64,000 nt of DNA from Paraperibacillus esterisolvens (GTDB taxonomy: Bacteria > Bacillota > Bacilli > Bacillales > DSM-1321): NCBI RefSeq assembly GCF_046237625.1, contig NZ_CP143545.1, forward strand, positions 248,001 through 312,000. Direction: 5' to 3'. A program made the position numbers and the translations under genes. The notes under the pieces were generated by a model, which was not told the origin of the DNA, did no database searches, and saw only the letters and a program-made list of their open reading frames with translations. Shown here in pieces: positions 22,004-30,788 of this stretch (position 1 is its first letter; each line of letters starts with the position of its first letter).

Positions 22004-22039
22004 AAAGGGCTGCCCCGCTTCAGGCGGGACAGCCTTTTC
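22003..22039 (+). terminator. Terminator between rex and convergent ydiK
   Basis: AAGGGCTGCCCCGC and GCGGGACAGCCTTTT form a stem with one bulge and one mismatch around TTCAG, followed by T residues. Probably bidirectional. Confidence 0.85.
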
Positions 22040-22042
22040 TCT

Positions 22043-22243
22043 TTATTTCCTCATTTTCCGTACCTTTAAATGGAGGGCAAACATCCGGATGGCCGACGCG
22101 AAGTCCAAAGTGGCCAAAAAGACAAGAAAGTATGAGAAAAACCCCCATCCCGACTGTGATACATTCTGTGTGGCAAACACGGTGAAGAGAACGCCGAGCG
22201 CCAGATAGATGATAGCCATAATCAATGGCGACTGTTTTCTCAT
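22043..22243 (-). CDS. ydiK: YdiK-like small membrane protein
   Basis: A 66-residue protein with two predicted membrane helices: about residues 8-25 (LIMAIIYLALGVLFTVFA) and 34-52 (GFFSYFLVFLATLDFASAI). The C-terminus is basic (KVRKMRK). Length and location between rex and the CPBP gene match B. subtilis YdiK (DUF4305 family). No function is known. It overlaps the upstream ydiL gene by 4 bases, so the two are co-translated. Confidence 0.85.
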   Translation of the reverse strand: MRKQSPLIMAIIYLALGVLFTVFATQNVSQSGWGFFSYFLVFLATLDFASAIRMFALHLKVRKMRK

Positions 22244-22974
22244 AATAATCCTCCTATGAATCCCTGTACCTTTTCTGCTTCTTCCATCATTTTTTGAATA
22301 TCTTCCTTATATAATGTCTGCATGATCACTACAAGCGTATTCATGGCCACGTGTGCAAATATTGGAACCATGATTCTCCGTGTCCTTACATAAAGGAAGG
22401 CAAACGAGAAGCCCATGGCGGAATATAGCAGCAGATGCGCCGGCTCTCCGTGGACAAGACCGAAGATGACCGAGCTGATGACCGCTGAAATGAAAAAATT
22501 GAATCGTTTGTACAGGGCACCGAAAATGATCTTCCGGAAAACAATTTCCTCGAGGATGGGCCCGACGACCGAACTGACGATGATGACAAACGGCACAGCC
22601 TCAATCAGCCTGATGATATCCTGGGTGTTCTGGGAGCCGGGGTCGACACCCATCCAGCGCTCGATGTTCCCTGCGAGGGACTGGGCGAACAAGGCAAGAA
22701 ACACACCGCCGACAGCCCACAGAATGGACGCTGGCAGGGGTGCTGCATCACGTGCGTACATATTTTTATCCAAATCCTTGCGAAGCAGGAACAGGATGAT
22801 AACCAGGGCGGCAAGGAAGCTGATGATGATCCAGTACGCACCGGAGGTAAGAAGTATATCTTCACGTTCCATTCCCATCTGCACCTGAATGTACCCGACA
22901 AGCGGAATCCCGGCAAGCCCTGAAAGCTGCATGACAACATAAACGATTATGACGAGCCAGTATTCTCTTTTCAA
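22240..22974 (-). CDS. ydiL: CPBP family intramembrane metalloprotease, YdiL-like
   Basis: A multi-spanning CAAX-protease/bacteriocin-processing (CPBP, ABI) family protein. The conserved motifs are EEIVFRKIIFGAL (EExxxR), FGLVHG and FAHVAMN, which together form the active site. The TTG at 22974 is chosen as start because AAAGGAG lies 9 bases before it and the product (LKREYWLVIIVYVV) then has the same length, 244 residues, as B. subtilis YdiL. An in-frame ATG at 23052 has no ribosome site and would run through the upstream region. Substrate unknown; YdiL-like proteins are often membrane proteases of unclear role. Confidence 0.88.
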   Translation of the reverse strand: MKREYWLVIIVYVVMQLSGLAGIPLVGYIQVQMGMEREDILLTSGAYWIIISFLAALVIILFLLRKDLDKNMYARDAAPLPASILWAVGGVFLALFAQSLAGNIERWMGVDPGSQNTQDIIRLIEAVPFVIIVSSVVGPILEEIVFRKIIFGALYKRFNFFISAVISSVIFGLVHGEPAHLLLYSAMGFSFAFLYVRTRRIMVPIFAHVAMNTLVVIMQTLYKEDIQKMMEEAEKVQGFIGGLL

Positions 22975-23162
22975 ATGAATGTTCTCCTTTATTACAACTT
23001 TTCCATCTATCAATACATGTGCAAATTTATTAAAAGACAGAGTGTTGTTCAAAAATTTGGATTAAAATGGACCCTATTAAGACTATACTATATAAGTCGC
23101 GGGCGGGTCATGCCTGCGAAACGGGACAGAGAAAAAAATTACGGTTCCTTTAGGTTTCCTGC

Positions 23163-23194
23163 TTGCAAAATCAACCAGTTTTATTTAATATAAT
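23163..23194 (+). promoter_or_regulatory. Probable SigA promoter of groES-groEL
   Basis: A perfect TATAAT at 23189-23194 lies 9 bases before CIRCE. The best -35 (TTGCAA, 23163-23168) gives a 20-base spacer, longer than optimal, so only the -10 is certain. Confidence 0.65.
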
Positions 23195-23202
23195 AATTGG
23201 TA

Positions 23203-23229
23203 TTAGCACTCTCGGTTGATGAGTGCTAA
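23203..23229. promoter_or_regulatory. CIRCE operator, HrcA binding site
   Basis: TTAGCACTC (23203-23211), nine bases, GAGTGCTAA (23221-23229). This is a perfect match to the CIRCE consensus and places groES-groEL under HrcA heat-shock repression. Confidence 0.98.
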
Positions 23230-23270
23230 TCAATAAAACATGTATATATAATTTGAGGAGGTTGTTTCAA

Positions 23271-23555
23271 TTGTTAAGACCATTAGGTGATCGCGTAGTA
23301 ATTGAGCTTGTCCAATCTGAAGAAAAGACTGCCAGCGGTATCGTATTGCCGGATACTGCAAAAGAAAAGCCTTCAGAAGGAAAAGTTGTTTCTGTCGGAA
23401 CAGGCCGTGTTCTGGATAACGGTGAAAAAGTCGCTTTAGAGGTTTCTGAGGGCGATCGAATCATCTTCTCAAAGTATGCTGGAACAGAAGTGAAGTACGA
23501 AGGCAGCGAATACTTAATTCTCCGTGAAAGTGACATTTTGGCTGTTATCGGCTGA
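23271..23555 (+). CDS. groES: Co-chaperonin GroES
   Basis: A 94-residue co-chaperonin. The N-terminus LRPLGDRVVIE, the mobile loop EKTASGIVLPDTAKEKP and the C-terminal SEYLILRESDILAVIG are standard. The start is TTG at 23271, supported by GAGGAGG 8 bases upstream; an in-frame ATG at 23223 lies inside CIRCE and is excluded. It caps the GroEL ring. groEL follows after 82 bases. Confidence 0.97.
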   Translation: MLRPLGDRVVIELVQSEEKTASGIVLPDTAKEKPSEGKVVSVGTGRVLDNGEKVALEVSEGDRIIFSKYAGTEVKYEGSEYLILRESDILAVIG

Positions 23556-23637
23556 GTGCAGCTTCCATAACAAAAAATACTTACATTTAGTTTATGTTCA
23601 ATCCTTAATTTTATAATTTCAGGGAGGTAAAGAAACA

Positions 23638-25275
23638 ATGGCTAAAGATATTAAATTCAGTGAAGACGCTCGCCGCTCCATGCTGCGCGGTGTGGATGCA
23701 CTTGCAAATGCAGTGAAGGTAACACTAGGACCAAAGGGACGCAACGTGGTTCTTGAAAAGAAATTCGGTTCTCCGCTTATCACGAATGACGGTGTAACCA
23801 TCGCTAAAGAAATCGAGCTTGAAGATGCATTCGAAAACATGGGTGCAAAATTGGTTGCTGAAGTAGCAAGCAAAACAAATGACGTAGCTGGTGACGGTAC
23901 GACTACTGCTACTGTCCTTGCCCAGGCGATGATCCGCGAAGGATTGAAAAACGTAACAGCCGGCGCTAACCCAATGGGAATCCGCAAAGGTATCGAAAAG
24001 GCCGTTACATCTGCCATCGAAGAATTAAAAGCAATTTCCAAGCCGATCGAAAGCAAAGCTTCCATCGCTCAGGTTGCTGCCATCTCTTCAGCTGACGAAG
24101 AAGTCGGCCAACTGATCGCAGAAGCTATGGAGCGCGTAGGAAACGACGGCGTTATCACAATCGAAGAATCAAAAGGTTTCACAACTGAATTGAACGTAGT
24201 GGAAGGAATGCAGTTCGACCGCGGATATGCTTCTCCTTACATGGTTACTGATTCAGACAAAATGGAAGCTGTACTTGATAACCCATATATCCTGATCACT
24301 GACAAGAAAATCGCAAGCATCCAGGAAATCCTTCCAGTGCTTGAGCAGGTTGTCCAGCAGGGCAAGCCATTGCTATTGATCGCTGAGGACGTAGAAGGCG
24401 AAGCTCTTGCAACACTTGTTGTGAACAAACTTCGCGGCACATTCAACGCAGTAGCAGTTAAAGCTCCTGGCTTCGGTGACCGCCGTAAAGCTATGCTTGA
24501 AGACATCGCTGCCTTGACTGGCGGAGAAGTCATCACAGAAGAGCTTGGCCGCGACCTTAAGTCTGCGTCCATCGCACAGCTCGGCCGTGCTGCTAAAATC
24601 GTAGTTTCCAAAGAAAACACAACAATCGTTGAAGGAGCTGGCGACAGCGCACAAATCTCTTCACGCGTTAACCAAATCCGAGTTCAATTGGAAGAAACTA
24701 CTTCTGAATTTGACCGTGAAAAGCTTCAGGAGCGTCTGGCTAAACTTGCTGGCGGCGTAGCTGTCATCAAAGTCGGAGCTGCAACTGAAACTGAATTGAA
24801 AGAGCGCAAACTGCGTATTGAAGATGCCCTGAACTCCACACGTGCAGCTGTCGAAGAAGGCATCGTTGCCGGAGGCGGAACAGCGCTTCTAAACGTATAC
24901 AACCGCGTTGCCGGCCTTGAAGCAGAAGGCGACATCGCAACAGGCATCAACATCGTTCTTCGCGCTATCGAAGAGCCAGTGCGCCAAATCGCACATAACG
25001 CAGGCCTTGAAGGCTCTGTAATCGTAGAGCGCCTTAAGCGCGAAGAAGTCGGCACAGGCTTCAACGCAGCAACAGGCGAGTGGGTCAACATGATCGAATC
25101 CGGTATCGTCGATCCTACTAAAGTTACCCGCTACGCTCTTCAAAACGCAGCATCCGTTGCAGCTATGTTCCTGACAACAGAAGCTGTCGTTGCTGACAAA
25201 CCAGAAGAGAATGCCGGCGGCATGCCTGATATGGGCGGTATGGGCGGCATGGGTGGAATGGGCGGCATGATGTAA
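23638..25275 (+). CDS. groEL: Chaperonin GroEL
   Basis: The full 545-residue Hsp60 chaperonin. Visible landmarks are TLGPKGRNVVLEKKFG, DVAGDGTTTATVLAQ (ATP site), and the C-terminal GGM repeat tail (GGMPDMGGMGGMGGMGG) ending MM. Codon use is strongly biased, as expected for a highly expressed gene. The last 16 bases of the coding sequence are the left half-site for the genomic islands; each insertion keeps the GroEL C-terminus intact by supplying the same bases. Confidence 0.98.
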   Translation: MAKDIKFSEDARRSMLRGVDALANAVKVTLGPKGRNVVLEKKFGSPLITNDGVTIAKEIELEDAFENMGAKLVAEVASKTNDVAGDGTTTATVLAQAMIREGLKNVTAGANPMGIRKGIEKAVTSAIEELKAISKPIESKASIAQVAAISSADEEVGQLIAEAMERVGNDGVITIEESKGFTTELNVVEGMQFDRGYASPYMVTDSDKMEAVLDNPYILITDKKIASIQEILPVLEQVVQQGKPLLLIAEDVEGEALATLVVNKLRGTFNAVAVKAPGFGDRRKAMLEDIAALTGGEVITEELGRDLKSASIAQLGRAAKIVVSKENTTIVEGAGDSAQISSRVNQIRVQLEETTSEFDREKLQERLAKLAGGVAVIKVGAATETELKERKLRIEDALNSTRAAVEEGIVAGGGTALLNVYNRVAGLEAEGDIATGINIVLRAIEEPVRQIAHNAGLEGSVIVERLKREEVGTGFNAATGEWVNMIESGIVDPTKVTRYALQNAASVAAMFLTTEAVVADKPEENAGGMPDMGGMGGMGGMGGMM

Positions 25276-25276
25276 T
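25260..25276 (+). repeat. attL of island 1 at the groEL 3' end
   Basis: GGGCGGCATGATGTAAT, comprising the last 16 coding bases of groEL and the next base. The same 17 bases recur at 39541-39557 and 52244-52260; with the 52244 copy the identity extends 8 bases further. Confidence 0.9.
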
Positions 25277-25361
25277 CATCGCCCACCCCCCTTGATATAT
25301 GAGGGTTTTATGAAAGTGGGGAGTGGAATGCTAACATCTTGCTAACATTTCTCTCCTAAAA

Positions 25362-26570
25362 TTAGAGGTTTCTCATGAGTTCCGCGAACTTATGGGAAGC
25401 CTCTTTTTTCATTTCTTTCGTTACATGGAGATAGACATTCTTAGTTGTGTCATCGTCGCAGTGACCAAGCCGCTCCATAATCTCCTCTAAACCCACCTTT
25501 GCTTCTGCTAACAATGAAGTATGCGTATGGCGCAGAGAGTGGGGCGTAAGTTCTATCCTTAAGCCGGCCAGTTTCAGCAGGCGTGACATTCTGTTTTCCA
25601 CGGTCTTGATGAAAATAGGGTAGCCAGGTTGTTTCTCTTTCTTGGCGAAAATAAATCTTTCGTCAAGGTAAGCTTCACCAAAGTACTTCTGGACTTTCTG
25701 TTGGGCAAGCATATGCTTTTTAAGGGCGGAAATAACCTCTTCATCCACGACGATGGTTCGTTTGGATTTCCGCGTCTTAGGCGGCACCAATTGATACTCC
25801 AGCGTATTGTTTGTTGGGTTATAGTACGTTTTTGTAATGCTAATGGTATGTTCCTCGAAGTCAATGTCCTTCCACTTAAGTGCTACTAATTCGCCTGCAC
25901 GCATTCCTGTATAGGAAAGGGTAAGGAAGATTAGATAATCTAAATCTAAACCTTTTTGAGCAGCCGTTTGTAATAGTAAAGCTAGTTCCTCCTTTTCCAT
26001 ATACTTAGGGATTTCTTTCTCTTCTAATTCCTCAACAGTTTTTCTGTCTTTTTTCAGGTACGCAAATTCCGTTGGGTCGTTTTTAATCAGCCTCATTTCA
26101 ATTGCTTTCTTGAAAATCATTCTGCCGGTACGATGTACACCGTCCAGTGTGTTGTCGGCATATCCTTTCTCCTTGAGATCATTTAAAGCATCTTGATACT
26201 GTTTAGATGTAATGGCCTTCAGATTCAACAGAGAGAAGTACGGCAGTAACTTGTTGATCTCATGCTGCCGGATACGAATAGTGCCAGGCTTTACGTTATT
26301 CTTCTCGCTGTACATAAGAAGCCACTCGCTTGCAAAATCTTTAAATACGACATTCTGTTCTTGAACATATGTGCCTTGATTGAGCTCGTATATAAGCTCG
26401 GTTGCGGCTGTTTCCGCTTCTTGCTTAGTGCGAAACCCACCTTTCGTTTTTTGTTTTCTCTTGCCGGTAGAGGGGTCTCTACCGATGTCGATTACGAAGC
26501 TCCAAGTAGATCCGCAGGTGCAACGCTTCTTGTTGCAAGTGCAGCCTCTCCGATAAAAATGTCCTTTCAT
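25362..26570 (-). CDS. Tyrosine recombinase (island 1 integrase)
   Basis: A phage/Tn916-type integrase of 402 residues, immediately inside the left attachment site. A short Cys-rich N-terminus (CTCNKKRCTCGSTW) precedes an AP2-like arm-binding domain, a SAM-like core-binding domain (about 60-160) and the catalytic domain. Catalytic residues: R in YTGMRAGELVALKW, H-x-x-R in HSLRHTHTS, H in LGHCDDDTT, and the nucleophile Y in KNVYLHVTKE. The ATG at 26570 has an AAGGA site; an upstream in-frame TTG (26609) lacks one. It is the only intact integrase of the three in the array and is likely to have moved the islands. Confidence 0.93.
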   Translation of the reverse strand: MKGHFYRRGCTCNKKRCTCGSTWSFVIDIGRDPSTGKRKQKTKGGFRTKQEAETAATELIYELNQGTYVQEQNVVFKDFASEWLLMYSEKNNVKPGTIRIRQHEINKLLPYFSLLNLKAITSKQYQDALNDLKEKGYADNTLDGVHRTGRMIFKKAIEMRLIKNDPTEFAYLKKDRKTVEELEEKEIPKYMEKEELALLLQTAAQKGLDLDYLIFLTLSYTGMRAGELVALKWKDIDFEEHTISITKTYYNPTNNTLEYQLVPPKTRKSKRTIVVDEEVISALKKHMLAQQKVQKYFGEAYLDERFIFAKKEKQPGYPIFIKTVENRMSRLLKLAGLRIELTPHSLRHTHTSLLAEAKVGLEEIMERLGHCDDDTTKNVYLHVTKEMKKEASHKFAELMRNL

Positions 26571-26677
26571 GTTCCTTAGACCTCTTTTCTTGGTGGAATG
26601 TTCTTGCAATGGTTATCTATTATTTCCACTGCATGGGGAGCGAATACGTTTGGTCTATTTAGTAACCTCTTCTACCT

Positions 26678-26917
26678 TTAAACTGCCCGGCCTGAATTTT
26701 TTTTCTGCTTTTGGTCAGTAATCCACATTTCTAAGTCCGATTTTTCTACACGTTTTGAAGTGCCAATTTCAAAGTTTGGGATACCACCATGCTCTATTTC
26801 CAGTTTGAATAGCTCATAGACTGTTTTTCTTGAAATGCCAAGGAATTGCGCAATATGAGCTGCTGTTAGTGTATCGGGTAGAGAATTCCAAGTTGTATAT
26901 TGTTTTGTTGTGTTCAT
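26678..26917 (-). CDS. Small HTH protein, probable excisionase
   Basis: A 79-residue protein with a MerR/excisionase-type helix-turn-helix (TAAHIAQFLGISRKTVYELF, about residues 18-37) followed by VEKSDLEMWI. The ATG at 26917 has a GGAGGGG site 8 bases upstream. It lies directly upstream of the integrase in the same direction, the usual place for a recombination directionality factor. It could instead be a small regulator of the integrase. Confidence 0.75.
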   Translation of the reverse strand: MNTTKQYTTWNSLPDTLTAAHIAQFLGISRKTVYELFKLEIEHGGIPNFEIGTSKRVEKSDLEMWITDQKQKKNSGRAV

Positions 26918-27077
26918 AGTGAACCCCTCCAATTTCTTTTTTGTATATATTTCGGTTTTTCATCCATACTATGGATATCAGTTTCTGTAATTCGTCCAAA
27001 TTGGTATACCAATTCGGATGAATTACCGAACATCCCTTAAAGGAAAGCCCTGTAGACAGGGCGCTTTAGAAATGTCG

Positions 27078-28607
27078 CTATTTTTTATCCCCGGTGGGTT
27101 GAATGTGTTTCGGTAGTTTGTCCGGTTGAATCCCTCTTTGTTTCTGGAGTTTATCCAGCGGAAGTAATTGTTCAAAGAAGTTCTCGCAAAAGATAAGCTT
27201 TGGGGGTTTTTCCGGCGATATTAAGATTTCATCCACAAAGTAAAGAATGATTAACCTTTTCTCTGTAATAGCCAGAGATGCATTCAAAAGATGATTGAAG
27301 CGATGGAAAAAAGCATCTGAATCTAACGCACCTTTCAATTCGTCGGCTGACTTTGAATAGGAAGCAAGGTCATCAATTGAGGCTTGGTACCTTAATTGCA
27401 ATAAGGCTGCTGCTTCTTCCAGCTCCTTGTCACCTTGTTCTATTGCAATACAACCCTTTGAATAAGCTTTGTCAATAGAATTTTCTAAAAATGCTATATT
27501 ATTTTTTATGCTCTGTTGGAATTGAGTAAGGTACGATTCAGATATTGTTTTCATTTTTTGTGCAGTTATAGAAGATTGGACATGTTTGAAAGTCTGAGGT
27601 AAAAGCTTTTCATGTAGCTCATCAATTGCTAATTTGTAGTCACAGTTCCGGCATACGTAATATTGGTATTGATATGAAATGCCGTTCCTTTTGGTTGACC
27701 CGTTTTGATTAGCCAGCTTATTACCACAATCAGCGCAGGTAAGTTTGTTTAAAAAGAAGAAGGGAGTATCCAGCCGGCCGAAACTTTTTTGAAGCTGAAT
27801 ATTAATATTACTAATTTGTTTAAGGGAACTATTAATTAAGGGTTCATGGAAATCCTGGAATTCGTATTTCCTTCCAGTCTTGGATTTTTTGATATCCCAT
27901 ATTAGTGCTCCGGTATAAACAGGGTTCTTTAAAATGTTTTCTATAGTACTTGTTCTCCATGTTTTGCCGGATGGTGAAATAACTTCAGCTTCATTTAGAA
28001 TAGAGGCGATCTTTCCCATTGATACTCCCCAGCTATGAAGGTAATAGATAAATGTAACTATTTCAGCATCTTCATTAGGAGTAAGCATTTTTTTTACCTG
28101 CTTATATCCGTAGGGGACCTTTGAACCTGGCCGAGCCTTTTCCTCTGCTTCTAAATGTGCAATCAAGTTTCCGACCGCCCGGCTTGATTTAATTTCGGAT
28201 TCTTGTCGATACAGTAAAAGGGCAATTTTGTTTTGTTCATTATCTGGATTGAAGGGATCCTCGGAATTGGTTGTATAAACTAAAATGTTCGGAATAACTA
28301 CCTTCAATGGTCGGTAAAAATCCAATACAAAAGTATAAGCTGTCCGGTCCATCCGAGATTCTTCATAAAAGATTACGGTAGGAATCTTAGTTTCTACCAT
28401 CATTCCTTTAAGTCTCATTAGTTCTTTTCGTTGACTAGCTCGTTTACTGTATGCGCTCGTAACATCCTCAATAATAATAAATTCTTCGGGGACACTCAGA
28501 CCTTTTCTTCGGGCATACTCCAGGATATGGGCTTTTTGTATTTCAACACTATTATTATCCTGTTGTTTATATGATGACCGGCGGATATAACCGAATGCTA
28601 AAGTCAT
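27078..28607 (-). CDS. Large serine recombinase 2
   Basis: A 509-residue serine recombinase. The N-terminal resolvase domain has YIRRSSYKQQDNNSVEIQ with the catalytic serine, then FYEESRMDRTAY with the conserved arginines. A recombinase domain follows (KVPYGYKQVKK, about 185-290), then a zinc ribbon (CADCGNKL and CRNCDY, about 300-330) and a coiled-coil C-terminus. It overlaps the upstream recombinase by 4 bases, so the two are translationally coupled and probably act together. Large serine recombinases catalyse site-specific integration; two coupled ones recall ccrA/ccrB of SCC elements. No target site could be identified. Confidence 0.88.
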   Translation of the reverse strand: MTLAFGYIRRSSYKQQDNNSVEIQKAHILEYARRKGLSVPEEFIIIEDVTSAYSKRASQRKELMRLKGMMVETKIPTVIFYEESRMDRTAYTFVLDFYRPLKVVIPNILVYTTNSEDPFNPDNEQNKIALLLYRQESEIKSSRAVGNLIAHLEAEEKARPGSKVPYGYKQVKKMLTPNEDAEIVTFIYYLHSWGVSMGKIASILNEAEVISPSGKTWRTSTIENILKNPVYTGALIWDIKKSKTGRKYEFQDFHEPLINSSLKQISNINIQLQKSFGRLDTPFFFLNKLTCADCGNKLANQNGSTKRNGISYQYQYYVCRNCDYKLAIDELHEKLLPQTFKHVQSSITAQKMKTISESYLTQFQQSIKNNIAFLENSIDKAYSKGCIAIEQGDKELEEAAALLQLRYQASIDDLASYSKSADELKGALDSDAFFHRFNHLLNASLAITEKRLIILYFVDEILISPEKPPKLIFCENFFEQLLPLDKLQKQRGIQPDKLPKHIQPTGDKK

Positions 28608-30016
28608 GCTGTATCTTCTCCTTCAAAAATAATTTCTTTCTCCATTTCTTGTAGGTAATCAAAAAAGAAAACATCTACCTGAATGTTACTCTCATAAACC
28701 CAAATACCATTTATGAGCATGTCACAGAGCATTGAGGTATTATTAGACTGGTTTACTAGTGCCCCTTGAATTGCCTTTATCACTGACTTGTTTTTTTGGA
28801 GTGCGTGTTGGTTTTCTTTGATTTGCTCCAGGCAGTTTTGATACTCCTGTTTTAAAAGCTGTTTTCGTTTATATATAGGATCATCCTTCCAGTCTGCAGA
28901 ATAATCATCAGATCCTAGTACTATCTCCTCCAAGATTCCATTAAGGTTCTGGTCAATGCTATTCATTTCCGCTTCTAGGTGCTTCTTAATTGCCCTATAA
29001 CAATTGAGAGAGTGATGAATTAGTTTTTCGGCATCGAAGTTCTGAGTAATCTCACTCAATGTGCACCGGATTATTTTAGAGAGGTCTGTTATAGGAACAG
29101 TTACCTTGGGATGTAATTTTGTAGAACAAGAATAATATGCGCGGTTGGATTCTTCTTCAATCTTGTAAATGAGAAGCTTCTGACAGTAGCCGCAATAGGG
29201 AGAGTACATATTTTGGCCCTTGAGCGACTTTTTCCTTTCAAGAAAAGCCTTGAAAATTTCTCCCGATGATCTCTGTAGTTGTATAAATTCCTCAATTGAA
29301 ATGTACGGAGTGACATGGTGGAGCTTATTTGTCCCTTTGTCCAGGTCATACCCGGCGTAAAATGGATCCCTGGCCATAGAAATTAATTGTTCGTCAGTCT
29401 TTTTAAATTTTTTTCGATACACCTTCATAACCTTATATAAATCATCAAGGGATCCAACTCCCTTGAGGGCCACAAAGTATTGTTCTACGCCTTCTCTTTT
29501 AGAAGAGTCAGGTAAAAAACGCTTTGTCTCTTTTTGTTTTAGGTAACCAAATTTTTTTGCCGGATATCTTAATCTTGCTTCCCGGCTCCTGCGAGCGATG
29601 TTCTTACCCTCAATGTCACTAAACATGCTCAGTAATCCTTCTACAAAAACGTCATCACTTGCTGGCATGTTTCCATTCCCAACAGACGTGTAAATCACCT
29701 GGACATTATATTTAGTGCGTAAGTCATTAAACTCCATGCCTTCGTAAAAATCACGGAACAAGCGGCTGCGGTCAAATGCATAAATAGTGTGGACTTTCTT
29801 ATCCTTTACCAATGAAATGAGCCTTTGCATCTCTGGCCTTTCATTGATCGCTTTTTTGTTTGCGGATGTGGCTATCTCATTGATAATCAAAATTTCGTCA
29901 TCCGGCAGTTTCTCTCGGTAGGGGAGGTCAGCCGCTTCCTGCGTTAAAATATCTTGTCCTGCTGTACTGACTCGCCGGAAGAAAACATGCTTTTTCTGGC
30001 TGTTGTTATTATTCAC
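28604..30016 (-). CDS. Large serine recombinase 1
   Basis: A 470-residue serine recombinase. The catalytic region is FFRRVSTAGQDILTQE, followed by TIYAFDRSRLFRD and the SDIEGKNIARRSREA helix; a zinc ribbon (CGYCQKLL, then a single Cys in YYSCSTKLH) is at about 270-300 and lacks an obvious fourth ligand. The protein is diverged from its downstream partner. It starts at GTG 30016 just behind the 55-residue gene, with AAAGGA about 10 bases upstream. Together with four upstream microgenes it forms one minus-strand operon, divergent from hsdM. Confidence 0.85.
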   Translation of the reverse strand: MNNNNSQKKHVFFRRVSTAGQDILTQEAADLPYREKLPDDEILIINEIATSANKKAINERPEMQRLISLVKDKKVHTIYAFDRSRLFRDFYEGMEFNDLRTKYNVQVIYTSVGNGNMPASDDVFVEGLLSMFSDIEGKNIARRSREARLRYPAKKFGYLKQKETKRFLPDSSKREGVEQYFVALKGVGSLDDLYKVMKVYRKKFKKTDEQLISMARDPFYAGYDLDKGTNKLHHVTPYISIEEFIQLQRSSGEIFKAFLERKKSLKGQNMYSPYCGYCQKLLIYKIEEESNRAYYSCSTKLHPKVTVPITDLSKIIRCTLSEITQNFDAEKLIHHSLNCYRAIKKHLEAEMNSIDQNLNGILEEIVLGSDDYSADWKDDPIYKRKQLLKQEYQNCLEQIKENQHALQKNKSVIKAIQGALVNQSNNTSMLCDMLINGIWVYESNIQVDVFFFDYLQEMEKEIIFEGEDTA

Positions 30017-30184
30017 TTAATTTACGTCCTTTCTTTCTCTGGATAATTCATAAAGCAACTTTGCCTGCAGTCTGTGTGGGATATTAAGCTCTCCAATTAG
30101 GAGCCGCGCTATCAGGTGTTGAATCCACACGTTTGAAACCGGATTTGATTCAGGAATAGAGTTTATTTGTACGCGCCGTCTCAT
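30017..30184 (-). CDS. 55-residue protein of the recombinase operon
   Basis: ATG at 30184 with an excellent GGAGGTG site. The product begins MRRRVQINSIPES and has an amphipathic helical second half (HLIARLLIGELNIPHRLQAK). Its stop is directly followed by the GTG of serine recombinase 1. No family is recognised. A small partner or directionality factor for the recombinases is a reasonable guess only. Confidence 0.7.
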   Translation of the reverse strand: MRRRVQINSIPESNPVSNVWIQHLIARLLIGELNIPHRLQAKLLYELSRERKDVN

Positions 30185-30236
30185 TAAAATCACCTCCACC
30201 AGTTATCTTTCTCAGGCAGAAGCAAAAATTATTCCG

Positions 30237-30377
30237 TTATTTTTTCGAAGGGTTCTTTTCGAAAAGATCAAAAGAAAGCTGAACAGTTCCTTCTTGACCG
30301 CCTTTTTTACTTAAAACCGTTATAATTCCACGATTCCGGCCAGGGAAAGAGTTACTGGTTATTTGTTGTGTTTTCAT
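30237..30377 (-). CDS. 46-residue protein of the recombinase operon
   Basis: A short gene with a perfect GGAGG site 7 bases before its ATG at 30377. The product runs MKTQQITSNSFPGRNRGIIT, then a Gly/Lys turn (SKKGGQEG) and a hydrophobic strand (TVQLSFDLFE). It is unknown to me. It overlaps the preceding 47-residue gene out of frame, which argues for compact co-translation. Confidence 0.6.
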   Translation of the reverse strand: MKTQQITSNSFPGRNRGIITVLSKKGGQEGTVQLSFDLFEKNPSKK

Positions 30378-30495
30378 TTCCAAGCCTCCTTTGAATTTGG
30401 TACTCTTTAAAACCTTCGAATAAAAAGGGTGAAAGAGTACCTTTTTCCAAAGGTTTCCTTAGCTTGTTAATAAAGGGGGAGTGTTCGGCACTCAT
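30352..30495 (-). CDS. 47-residue protein of the recombinase operon
   Basis: The ATG at 30495 overlaps the stop of the 31-residue gene (ATGA) and its 3' end overlaps the start of the 46-residue gene. It has no ribosome site of its own beyond the coupling, so it is less certain. The product begins MSAEHSPFINKLRKPLEKGT; composition is basic and unremarkable. No family recognised. Confidence 0.45.
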   Translation of the reverse strand: MSAEHSPFINKLRKPLEKGTLSPFLFEGFKEYQIQRRLGNENTTNNQ

Positions 30496-30587
30496 GAAAT
30501 CATTCCCCTATCCTGCAGGCGCCGGATTGCAGCCTGTGTGTTGTTTCGAATTTTATTTTCTGCTGTGTTTTTTTGAATTGTTCTCAT
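30492..30587 (-). CDS. 31-residue leader peptide or microprotein
   Basis: The first gene of the recombinase operon: ATG at 30587 with GGAGG 8 bases upstream. The product is basic and helical (MRTIQKNTAENKIRNN, then TQAAIRRLQDRGMIS). It ends in an ATGA overlap with the next small gene. It could be a regulatory leader peptide. Confidence 0.55.
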   Translation of the reverse strand: MRTIQKNTAENKIRNNTQAAIRRLQDRGMIS

Positions 30588-30720
30588 AGTGTATATTCCT
30601 CCATTAATTTATAAATGTTCGGCAGTTCATCCACCGGTAAAAGGAACATAACCATTTCACGGAAAAATGCAAGAGGGAATTTATAAAAAAATAACTTTTT
30701 TAAAATCCCTAACTGTACTC

Positions 30721-30729
30721 TGATATAAT
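30721..30729 (+). promoter_or_regulatory. Extended -10 promoter before hsdM
   Basis: TGATATAAT (TGN plus TATAAT) lies 60 bases before the hsdM ATG. No good -35 is visible, which is acceptable for an extended -10 promoter. Confidence 0.6.
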
Positions 30730-30788
30730 GGGTTTATAATTCCAATGTAAAAGAATTGTAAATACCATAATCAGAAGGAGAAAAATAC

